This document shows, piece by piece, positions 51,899 to 60,800 of a DNA stretch of 64,000 nucleotides (its first letter is position 1; each line of letters starts with the position of its first letter). The DNA is from Sphingopyxis sp. JAI108. Its GTDB lineage: Bacteria; Pseudomonadota; Alphaproteobacteria; Sphingomonadales; Sphingomonadaceae. The notes beneath the pieces were generated by a model. It had not been told where the DNA came from. It was given only the letters and a program-made list of their open reading frames with translations, and searched no databases. The position numbers and the translations under genes were made by a program. The stretch covers positions 2,108,001-2,172,000 of the forward strand of contig NZ_JACCCJ010000001.1 in NCBI RefSeq assembly GCF_013410105.1, read 5' to 3'.

Positions 51899-54124
51899 AT
51901 GCGACTTCCGACCAAGGCCCTGAGCGGCACGGCCCTTACTCTCGCTCTCGCCTCGCCCGGCGTGGTGTGGGCGCAAGACGGCGAAACGGGCTTTGGCGAC
52001 GAGATTGTCGTGACCGCCCAGAAGCGATCGCAGACGCTGATCGACGTGCCGCAATCGGTGTCGGTCGTGTCAGGCGCGACGCTCGAACAGCAGGGCGCGA
52101 CCAGCTTCGCCGATTACCTCAAGAATGTCCCGAGCCTGCAGCTCGTCCAGGGCACGCCGGGTCAGGGGCGGCTCGTGCTGCGCGGCATCAACACGGGCGG
52201 GGTCGCCTCGACGGTCGCCGTCTATGTCGACGAGACGCCCTTCGGATCGAGCACCGGCCTTGCCAACGGGTCCGAACTCGCGGGCGATTTCGACAGCTTC
52301 GACATCGCGCGGATCGAAGTGCTGCGCGGCCCGCAGGGCACGCTCTATGGCGCCAGCTCGCTGGGCGGCCTGCTCAAATTCGTGACCAACGAACCCTCGA
52401 CCTCTGCCTTCGAGGCAAAGGCGCTCGGCGGGGTCGAATTCACCGACGGCGGCGACGTTTCCTATCGCGGCGCCGCGATGATCAATGTCCCGCTCGGCGA
52501 GACGTTGGCGTTTCGCGCCTCGGGCTCGTACCGCAAGCAGGGCGGCTATATCGACTCGATCGGCACCGCGGGATCGAACGTCCACAGCAACATCAACGAT
52601 TTCGAAAATTACGGCGGCCGCGCCTCGCTGATCTGGAAACCCGACGCCAATCTCGACGTTCGGCTCAGCGCGCTCGTCCAGAATCTCCATGTCGACGCGC
52701 CGAGCATCGTCGAGGCTGACCCGGCGACGCTGAAGCCGCTCTATGATGGCCTTACCCAGTCCGAATATCTGCCGACCTTCAGCAATGTGAAATACCGGCT
52801 CTATAACGGCACCATCGACTATGATTTCGGCGACGTCACGCTGACCTCGGCTACGAGCCATGGCGAACAACTCCAGTCGTTCCGCGCCGATTATACCGCC
52901 AATCTGATCGGTGTTCTCGGCGCCTATGTCTATTTCGACCAGCAGACCGAGAATCGCAAATGGACGCAGGAACTGCGCCTCGCGTCGAATGGCGGCGATT
53001 TCCTCGAATGGATGGTCGGCGGCTATTACACCCGCGAAAAGGCGCGGATCTTCCAGAATCTGAAAACCGCCGTGCCCGGCACGCCCGGCGTCCTGACCCC
53101 GATCGACCTGCCCTTTGACTATGCGGTGTTCAATCTCGATTCGCGCTATGAGGAGATCGCGGGCTTCGCCAACGCGACGCTGCACCTGTCGCCCTGGTTC
53201 GACGTCGATCTCGGCGGCCGGTACAGCCACAACAGCCAGCACGCCGAGCAGGCGACCGACGGCGTTCTGCTGGGCACCGCGCTGATCGACGGCCTGCGCT
53301 CTTCGGACGACGTCTTCACCTGGTCGGTCGCGCCCAAGGTCAAGTTCGGCAGCCAGGCATCGCTCTATGCGCGCGTCGCCAAGGGCTATCGCCCCGGCGG
53401 CCCGAACGTGATCCCGATCGGGTCGCCGGCGGGCACGCCGACGACCTTCGAGCCCGATACCGTCACCAGCTATGAAATCGGCTTCAAGGGCGACACCGCC
53501 GACCGCAGCGCCTCGATCGAGGCGTCGCTCTATCATATCGACTGGAACGACATCCAGTTCGCGGCGGTGGTCAACGGCTTCGGCGTCAATGTGAACGGGA
53601 CGAGCGCCAAGGTCGACGGCGCCGAAGTCGTCGCCACGCTGCGTCCGACGCGGGGCTTAACAACCTCGATCGGCTTGACCTTCACCGACGCGAGACTCGG
53701 CGGCGACACCGACCCGATCGCTGTTGGCGCGGTCAAGGGCGACCGCCTGCCCTTCACGCCCAAATATGCCGTCAACCTCAACGCCGACTATCAGTGGGAT
53801 CTGGGATCGAACGTCACCGCGTCCATCGGCGGCTCGATCCGGTCGCTCTCGCGGCAGAGCGGCAGCTTCGACCCCGCCTATCGCGCGGCCTATGGCCATT
53901 TCGCGCGGGTGAGCGCCTATGAGGCCATCGACCTGCGCGCCGGTCTCGACTTCGGCCGCTATTCGCTCAGCGCCTATGCCAATAACCTGACGGGCAGCGG
54001 GGGGATCACCTCGACGCAGGCCTTGCTGGGCGTCGCGGGAGTGCCAAGGAACGCCAACGGCGCACTCGGCACGGGCGTCGTCCGGCCGCGAACGATCGGG
54101 GTCAATGCGACCGTGGCATTTTGA
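51899..54124 (+). CDS. TonB-dependent outer-membrane receptor (741 aa)
   Basis: Signal peptide (MRLPTKALSGTALTLALASPGVVWA), TonB-box-like DEIVVTAQKRSQTLIDVP, plug (VVSGATLEQQGATSFADYL, LVLRGINTGGVASTVAVYVDE, IEVLRGPQGTLYGASSLGGLLKFV) and beta-barrel with VAKGYRPGGPN, ending RTIGVNATVAF with terminal Phe. The QKR/DVPQSVSVVS form is the CirA/catabolic sphingomonad type. AGGGGA supports the ATG at 51899 over the one at 51884. It is followed by a TetR gene overlapping its stop region. Confidence 0.93.
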   Translation: MRLPTKALSGTALTLALASPGVVWAQDGETGFGDEIVVTAQKRSQTLIDVPQSVSVVSGATLEQQGATSFADYLKNVPSLQLVQGTPGQGRLVLRGINTGGVASTVAVYVDETPFGSSTGLANGSELAGDFDSFDIARIEVLRGPQGTLYGASSLGGLLKFVTNEPSTSAFEAKALGGVEFTDGGDVSYRGAAMINVPLGETLAFRASGSYRKQGGYIDSIGTAGSNVHSNINDFENYGGRASLIWKPDANLDVRLSALVQNLHVDAPSIVEADPATLKPLYDGLTQSEYLPTFSNVKYRLYNGTIDYDFGDVTLTSATSHGEQLQSFRADYTANLIGVLGAYVYFDQQTENRKWTQELRLASNGGDFLEWMVGGYYTREKARIFQNLKTAVPGTPGVLTPIDLPFDYAVFNLDSRYEEIAGFANATLHLSPWFDVDLGGRYSHNSQHAEQATDGVLLGTALIDGLRSSDDVFTWSVAPKVKFGSQASLYARVAKGYRPGGPNVIPIGSPAGTPTTFEPDTVTSYEIGFKGDTADRSASIEASLYHIDWNDIQFAAVVNGFGVNVNGTSAKVDGAEVVATLRPTRGLTTSIGLTFTDARLGGDTDPIAVGAVKGDRLPFTPKYAVNLNADYQWDLGSNVTASIGGSIRSLSRQSGSFDPAYRAAYGHFARVSAYEAIDLRAGLDFGRYSLSAYANNLTGSGGITSTQALLGVAGVPRNANGALGTGVVRPRTIGVNATVAF

Positions 54125-54171
54125 GGCGCTCGCTTATCGGCGGCGCGACAGCTATCGCAGATGACCAAGGC

Positions 54172-54792
54172 ATGACGACAACCGCGACCCGACCCCGCCG
54201 CAGCCAGGCCGACCGCAGCGCCGCCACGCGTGCCAAGGTGCTCGCGGCGGCGCGCGACGTGCTCTGCTCGCAGGGCTATTCGGGGGCTACGATGCTCGCG
54301 ATCCGCGATGCCGCGGGGATGAGCCTCGGCGCCATCCAGCACCAATTCCCGACGAAAGCCAAGCTGATGGCCGCGGTCGCCGCCGAATTCGCGGCCTATC
54401 GCACGCGCGTTTACGCCGAGGCCATCCGGGCCGGCGCCACGCCCCGGCAGTCGATGGAAAATCTGATCGACGCCAATTATCAGATGGTCAGCCGGCCCGA
54501 AATGGCTGCGGTGCTCGAAATCCATCTCGCCCGGCGCAACGATCCCGACCTCGATCAGGAGGTCGGCCCAAGCGCGCGGCGCTTTGACCGCAGGGTCCGC
54601 TTATGGGGTCATATGATCCTGCGGGCGGCGGGGATCGATAACGACCAGGCCTATCAGACGCTTCAACTGCTCAACAACGCCGTGACGCGCGGCTTGACGG
54701 TCGAATATATTCGCAATCCGGACATGGCGCTGATCGAGCGATCGGTCGCGATCTGGAAACGCCAGATGCTCGAACTGGTTTTCGGCAATTGA
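54172..54792 (+). CDS. TetR-family regulator
   Basis: 206 aa. The N-terminal helix-turn-helix is RAKVLAAARDVLCSQGYSGATMLAIRDAAGMSLGAIQHQFPTKAKLM; the remainder is a ligand-binding all-alpha domain without specific signature. A TTG at 54121 overlapping the TBDR stop (TTGA) would add 17 residues and allow coupling; the ATG at 54172 gives the usual short arm before the HTH. It probably controls the divergent MFS-amidase/esterase-TBDR genes through the repeat at 50890. Confidence 0.88.
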   Translation: MTTTATRPRRSQADRSAATRAKVLAAARDVLCSQGYSGATMLAIRDAAGMSLGAIQHQFPTKAKLMAAVAAEFAAYRTRVYAEAIRAGATPRQSMENLIDANYQMVSRPEMAAVLEIHLARRNDPDLDQEVGPSARRFDRRVRLWGHMILRAAGIDNDQAYQTLQLLNNAVTRGLTVEYIRNPDMALIERSVAIWKRQMLELVFGN

Positions 54793-54870
54793 GACAGCCC
54801 GAAGCGGCCGTGTGTGGACGGCCCGGCGTGCGTTGCCATCCCCCGCATGGCCGAACGATCGTCGCCGGCG

Positions 54871-55320
54871 TCAGTCGCGCTCGACACGAATACGGCTGAG
54901 CCGCGTCCGGGCGATCAGCCAGCGTCCGCTCGCCTTGCGATAACAGTCGTGATAATGACCGAAACCATGGCGCGAGCGACCGGCAAGATCGCTTCCCTCG
55001 CCCGCCCAGAAATGGTCGTCCATCGCCCAGATGCCCTCCGCGTCGCGTGCGCCGGTGAAGCGGATTTCAAAGCTGTGGACATGATGGACCGTGGTGGCAT
55101 TCTCGAGCGCCGAGGCGACCCCCGCGACAAAGGCGTCGGCGCCGGTGGTCAACAACTGCTCGTCAAGCTCGCCGCCCGGCATCTCGCGAAAGTCGCCGAC
55201 CATGTCGTCGGTCAGCAGGCTGCGCAGCAACGCCCAGTCCTTGGTATCGAGCGCGCGCAGATAACGCGCCTTGAGCAGCCGGATTTCTTCGATTGCGGCG
55301 AGATTGACGGCTTCGGTCAT
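54871..55320 (-). CDS. NTF2-like/SnoaL-like protein
   Basis: 149 aa. IEEIRLLKARYLRALDTKDWALLRSLLTDDMVGDF is the standard SnoaL_4 N terminus, followed by HHVHSFEIRF, WAMDDHFW and YHDCYRKASGRWLIARTRLSRI. These cone-shaped proteins include isomerases, hydratases and dehydratases of catabolic routes and many of unknown function. It converges on the TetR gene (78-bp gap), so it may belong to the same catabolic cluster, but that is uncertain. Confidence 0.8.
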   Translation of the reverse strand: MTEAVNLAAIEEIRLLKARYLRALDTKDWALLRSLLTDDMVGDFREMPGGELDEQLLTTGADAFVAGVASALENATTVHHVHSFEIRFTGARDAEGIWAMDDHFWAGEGSDLAGRSRHGFGHYHDCYRKASGRWLIARTRLSRIRVERD

Positions 55321-55655
55321 GTTTTCCCTCTCCAGGACGGCGGCTCGACAGGCCGTGAAACGCTGCCCGACATCGGAGCGGAGCGGGCACGAATCTTCAA
55401 GTGGATATTTGTGCTGGGACCGCGGACCGGGGGCTTTTGCGATCGAAAGCGCAAAAACAGATCATGCCGCTTTCGGGGAGGCTGCCGCAGCAAATTTCCC
55501 TGCAGGCAGAAAGCCTTGCCTCCAGCCGGACCCCGCGACGGCCCATCGTAATAACCCCACCGATGATCAGCATAATGCTGGCCTAACCATACCGCAGTGC
55601 AGCATGATGGCTTGGCCGAGGTTAACCTCGCCGCAACAACAAGGGGTCGATCGCC
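55321..55655. other. Intergenic region before RTX gene
   Basis: 335 bp between the divergent SnoaL-like and RTX genes. No gene, RNA or strong repeat is evident. It must contain the promoters of both; TTAACC near 55622 and an AACAACAAGGGG ribosome-like stretch just before 55656 are the only signals I noted. Confidence 0.4.
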
Positions 55656-57839
55656 ATGCCAAGCCTGTACATCTCACCTGCCGGATCCGGGGACAAAAGC
55701 GGCAGCGACATCAACAATGCAGCGTCGATCGGTTCGCTCAACACGCTGATCGGAAGGGCGGGACCAGGAGGCGAGGTGCTGATGCTGGCCGACCAGGGCG
55801 ACTATAATGTCACCGGCATCCTCGGCATCACCCGCGGCGGGGCGGAGGGCGAGCCGGTAGTGGTGCGCGGCATCGATTCCGGCGGCAATGCCATGGCGGC
55901 GCAGTTCACCGGTTCGCGCCCGGTCGACTGGCAGGCGGGCGACGCTTCCGGCAACGAATTGTTCAAGCTCGGCTCAGGCGCCGACAATCTCGTATTCCGC
56001 GACTTGCAGATCGACAATGTCGGCACGGCCTTCCGCGTCACCGCCGATCTCGCCAATCTCCATATCGAGGATGTCGACGCGAAGAATGTTCGCCGCTTCT
56101 TCGAGGATTATGCCAGCGCGCCTTCGGCTACCGCGACGATAACCGGGCTGACGATCCGCGATGTAGACGTGGAGGGATTCTCGAGGGTGGCGATCCGCCT
56201 CCAGTACGACACCAACAATGTGGTCATCGACAATGTGACGGCGGACATGGCGGGGCAGACGGGCGACGACCTGCCCGCGGGCGTTCATCTCGACGGCACC
56301 GTCCATAACGTCACGCTCAGCCAGGTGGTGATGGAGAATGTCCAGAGCACGGCCGGCGCCTATTTCAACGGCGACGGCTTCGCGACCGAGCGCGGCGTCC
56401 ATGACGTGCGCTTGATCGACACCGCCGCACGCGGCAACAGCGACGGCGGCTATGACCTCAAGTCGAGCGGCACCCTTGTCGTCCGCGCGCTCAGCGAGGA
56501 AAATGGCCGCAACTACCGGCTCTGGGGGGAGGCGACGCTGATCGACTCGGTCGGCCTGAACCCGGTACTGCGCGGCGGCATCTCCGAACAGAACCAGCTC
56601 TGGCTCGACGACTCCGCAGACGTCACGGTGATCGGAGGCCGCTTCGATGATGCCGGTTCGCGCACCAAGGTGATCTCCTCGCAGGGGCGGCTCACCCTGC
56701 AGGGCGTCGAGATCACCCTGTCCGAACTCGCCACGCTCGCCACCCGCGATTCGTTTCCCGGCCTCAGCGGCATCGAGACGATCCGCGAAACGCTGACCGT
56801 CGATCGGGGCGACGCTTCACCCGGCGCGACCGACTTTATCGCGCTGCTTCCCCTGCCCGCCACCGCCACCGCGGATGAGCTGCTTGGCACTGCCGGTGAC
56901 GATATTTTCCTTGTCGACGACACCGGCGACCGAATCGCCGAAGCCGCAGACGCCGGGTTCGACCGGGTCGAAACGACACTCGATGGCTATACGCTCGCGG
57001 GCAATGTCGAGGGATTGATTCGCCGCGGCGCCGCCGATTTCACCGGCAACGGCAATGCGCTCGCCAATGCGATGATCGGTGGCGCGGGCAGCGACACGCT
57101 GGGCGGCCTCGGCGGCAATGACGACATCGCCGGCAACTCGGGCGACGACTGGCTCGTGGGCGGCAATGGCGAAGACCTGCTCCGGGGCCAGTCGGGCGCC
57201 GACATGCTGCTCGGCGGCTGGCAGTCGGACATGCTCGCCGGCGGCTCGGGCGCGGACCGGCTGGTCGGCGATCAGGAATGGTTGAGCAGCCAGGGCGCCA
57301 ACGACCGGCTCGACGGCGGCGACGATGCCGATTTGCTGATTGGCGACGCGACCAACATCTATGGCAACGGGAAGGGCGGCGGCGACCGGCTGGCTGGTGG
57401 CGCGGGCAACGACATTCTGATCGGCGACGGCGACGTGATGATGGACAGCGCGAGGGGCGGCGCAGACACGCTGGAGGGCGGCGACGGCAATGACTGGCTC
57501 TATGGCGACGGTCGGGAGTCGGCCGCGGATGTGGCGGGCGGCGCCGACAAGCTCTATGGCGGCGACGGCGCCGATCACCTGATCGGCGGCGGCGGCGCCG
57601 ACATGTTAGCGGGTGGCGCCGGTGCCGACTGGTTCGTCTTCGCGCCCGGCTCCGGTGCCGACGAGATCAGCGATTTCACCTCGGGCGCGGATCATATCGA
57701 CCTCAGCGCCTTCGATATCGCCTATGAACAGCTCGGTTTCATGGCGAGCGCGGACGGGGTCCGCATCACCATGGGCCCGGACAGCATCTTCGTCCGCGGT
57801 GCGCAGGCGTTTTCGCCCGCTGATTTCGTCTTCGGCTAA
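55656..57839 (+). CDS. RTX calcium-binding protein with beta-helix domain (727 aa)
   Basis: Type I secreted protein. Residues 1-~390 look like a right-handed parallel beta-helix (PSLYISPAGSGDKSG, ADQGDYNVTGILGI, GLTIRDVDVEGFSRVAIRLQ, YFNGDGFATERGVHDVRL). An RTX block (GGxGxDxLx repeats, about residues 405-660) follows. The C-terminal cap FVFAPGSGADEISDFTSG through SPADFVFG ends with a hydrophobic secretion tail. There is no Sec signal. The N and C termini match those of the 1603-aa protein encoded convergently at 57865. The type I exporter gene starts at 62924. Probable cell-surface or extracellular adhesin/polysaccharide-binding role (inference). Confidence 0.88.
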   Translation: MPSLYISPAGSGDKSGSDINNAASIGSLNTLIGRAGPGGEVLMLADQGDYNVTGILGITRGGAEGEPVVVRGIDSGGNAMAAQFTGSRPVDWQAGDASGNELFKLGSGADNLVFRDLQIDNVGTAFRVTADLANLHIEDVDAKNVRRFFEDYASAPSATATITGLTIRDVDVEGFSRVAIRLQYDTNNVVIDNVTADMAGQTGDDLPAGVHLDGTVHNVTLSQVVMENVQSTAGAYFNGDGFATERGVHDVRLIDTAARGNSDGGYDLKSSGTLVVRALSEENGRNYRLWGEATLIDSVGLNPVLRGGISEQNQLWLDDSADVTVIGGRFDDAGSRTKVISSQGRLTLQGVEITLSELATLATRDSFPGLSGIETIRETLTVDRGDASPGATDFIALLPLPATATADELLGTAGDDIFLVDDTGDRIAEAADAGFDRVETTLDGYTLAGNVEGLIRRGAADFTGNGNALANAMIGGAGSDTLGGLGGNDDIAGNSGDDWLVGGNGEDLLRGQSGADMLLGGWQSDMLAGGSGADRLVGDQEWLSSQGANDRLDGGDDADLLIGDATNIYGNGKGGGDRLAGGAGNDILIGDGDVMMDSARGGADTLEGGDGNDWLYGDGRESAADVAGGADKLYGGDGADHLIGGGGADMLAGGAGADWFVFAPGSGADEISDFTSGADHIDLSAFDIAYEQLGFMASADGVRITMGPDSIFVRGAQAFSPADFVFG

Positions 57840-57840
57840 T

Positions 57841-57865
57841 ACCCGCCCGCCGGCCGGGAGCGGGT
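57841..57865. terminator. Hairpin between convergent RTX genes
   Basis: ACCCGC (57841-57846) pairs with GCGGGT (57860-57865), immediately after the stop of the 727-aa gene and overlapping the stop of the 1603-aa gene. With a GC-rich inner section, it can serve both directions. Confidence 0.5.
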
Positions 57866-60800
57866 CAGCCGAAGACGAAGTCCGTCTGATCGAGCGCGGT
57901 CGCACCGCGCACGAAGATCGTGTCGGTGCCGCCTAACTGGATCGTCACGCCCGCGCTGCTCGTGGTGAAGCGCAGCGCCTCATAGGCGATGTCGAAGGCG
58001 CTGAGGTCGATCCGGTCGGCCTCGCCGCCGCCGCGGGTAAAATCGCTGATCTCGTCGGCACCCGAGCCGGGCGCGAAGACGAAGCGATCGCTCCCGCCGC
58101 CGCCGGTCAGCTTGTCCGCCCCGCCGCGCGCCCCGACCGCCATATTCACCGCATCACCGTACAACACATCGTTGCCCAGCCCGCCAATCAGCGTGTCCGC
58201 GCCGCCGATCCCGCTCGCCGTCATGCTCATTCCGTCGCCGACCAGCATATCGTCGCCGTCGCCGCCGTCGAGATGGTCCCTGGCCGCGAGGGACGAGATC
58301 CATTCGGTGTCGCCGACCAGCAGGTCGTCACCCGCCCCGCCGTACAGCTTGTCCGTTTGCTGGCCGCCGTAAAGCGCGTCGCCGTCATCCTCGCCGTAAA
58401 GCATATCTTCGTTCTTGCCGCCGTCGAGTTGGTCGGATCCGGCGCCTCCCCGCAGCGTATCGTTGCCGTCGTCGCCCGCGAGCGTGTCGTCGCCATCACC
58501 GCCCGTCAGCACATTGGCGCCGGTGCTGCCCAGCAGCACATCAGCAAACGCCGAACCCTGCGCATTCTCGATACTGACCAACTTGTCGCCCATGGCATCG
58601 CCCCCGGTCGCAGTCTGCGCCCGCAGGTTGACGAGCACGCCGCCGAGCGAACCGGCGTATTCCACACTATCCGATCCCGCGCCCCCGTCGAGCAGATCGC
58701 CGCCCGCCCCGCCGCGCAGCACGTCCGCGCCATCTCCGCCGGCCAGCCGATCCTCGCCGCCGCTTCCGACGATGAAATTGTCGAGCGTATTGCCGGTCAT
58801 CGTCGCGCCGATCGTGCCGGTATAGACCAGCTCCTCGACATGGGCGCCGAGCGTGTAGCTGCTCGCCGCGGTGCGGATGCGGTCGCGTCCCTCCCCCGCC
58901 GCCTCGATCACCTGGTCGCCGGCCTCATAGACGACATAGAGGTCGTTTCCGGCGCCACCGCGCAGCAAGTCGTTGCCGCTGCCGCCATCGAGCTGATCGT
59001 CGCCCGCGCCGCCGACCAGCAGGTCGCCGCCGCCACGCCCATAGAGGATGTCGCCGGCCAGCGGATCGTCGCTGCCGGTGATACTGTCGGAATAGTTGGA
59101 GCCGATCACGATCTCGATGCCGACCAGCCGGTCTCCCTCGGCCTCGCCGCCGTGATTGACGTTGGTGACAAGGTTCACCGTGATCGCGGCGGACTTGGTA
59201 TAATCGACCTGATCGCGTCCCGCACCGCCGTCGAGCAGGTCCGCGCCCGCGCCGCCCACCAGCTTGTCGTCGCCGTCGAGCCCATAAAGCGCGTCGTCCG
59301 CCGCCTTGCCATAGAGGCTGTTGTCTAGCGCGTTGCCGGTGCCGGAGAAGCCGCCGCTACCGACATAGCTCAGGTCCTCGACCCCGTCGGCAAGCGTCAG
59401 CGAGGACAGGGTCGTGCGCACGATATCGACCCCGCCGCCAACCGCCTCGGCCACCTGGTCGCCGGCGTTGTCGACCACATAGGAGTCGTTGCCCTCACCG
59501 CCGATCATCACATCGGCGCCCGCCCCGCCGTCGAGCGCGTCGTTGCCGCCGCCGCCCTCGATCCGGTTGATATTGGCATCGCCCGTCAACGTGTCGGCGA
59601 AGGCACTGCCCACCAGCCCCTCGATTCCGGAAATGCTGTCACCCTGTGCATCTCCGCCCGACAGGATGCTGGTCGCGAGGTTGACCTTCACGCCCGCGGC
59701 GCTGCCCGCGTAGACCGCTATGTCGAAGCCGCCCGCGCCGTCCAGCCGATCGCCCGCCGCGCCGCCGACCAGTATCTGATCCGCCCCGTCGCCGACGATC
59801 GTATCGGCAAAGCTGGTGCCGATGAACCGCTCGACGCCGTCGAACCGGTCGCCCTCGGCATCGCCGCCGCTGCTCGCGCCGGTCTGGAGGTTGATCGAGA
59901 CGGCACCCGCATTGGCGCTGTAGTCGACCGTATCGATGCCTTCACCGCCGATCATCATATCGGCGCCCGCACCGCCCTGAAGCAGATCGTCGCCGCCGCG
60001 CCCGTCGAGCCGATCCGCGCCCGCACCGCCGTACAGCGCCTCGTCGCCCCCCACGCCCGCCAGCACATCGTCGAAGGCCGAGCCGACCAGCGCCTCGATA
60101 CTCGTCAGCCGGTCGCCCGCTGCATCGCCGGTACCGCCCTGCACCGACAGGGCAAGGTCGACCTGCACCGCCGTCGCCGAGCCCGAATAATCGGCCGTAT
60201 CAAGGCCATCGCGCCCATCGATCACGTCCGCGCCCTGACCGCCGAGCAGCAGGTTGCCGCCCGCGTCGCCGTTCAACACATCGTCGAACGCCGAGCCGAT
60301 CAGGCCCTCGATCGCGACGAGCGTCACCTCGCCCGAAGCCGTGCCCGCCGCAAGATCCGCCGTCACTGTGCCCGCGGCGGCCGAAAAGTCGGCAACGTCC
60401 GAGCCCGCACCGCCGTCGAGCCGGTCCGCCCCGCCGTTGCCCGCCAGCCGGTCGTCCCCGCCGCCGCCCGACAACATATTGACCGCGCCATCGCCGACCA
60501 GCACGTCGCCAAACCCACTACCGACCAGATTCTCGATCCCCGTCAGCACATCGCCCTCGGCATCGCCGTCGCTGCCCGCGCCGCCCAGCACGGCGTTCAC
60601 CGCCCCGGCGCTCGCCGAATAATCGGCGGTGTCAGTCCCGGCGCCGCCAGTCAGCCGGTCCGCGCCAGCGCCGCCAATCAGCACATTGTCAAAACCGTCG
60701 CCGGTCAGCACATCGCCGAAGCGCGAGCCGATCAACCGCTCGACCCCTTGCAGCCGGTCGCCCTGAGCATCGCTGCCGCTTCCGGTGCCCGCGGCAAGGT

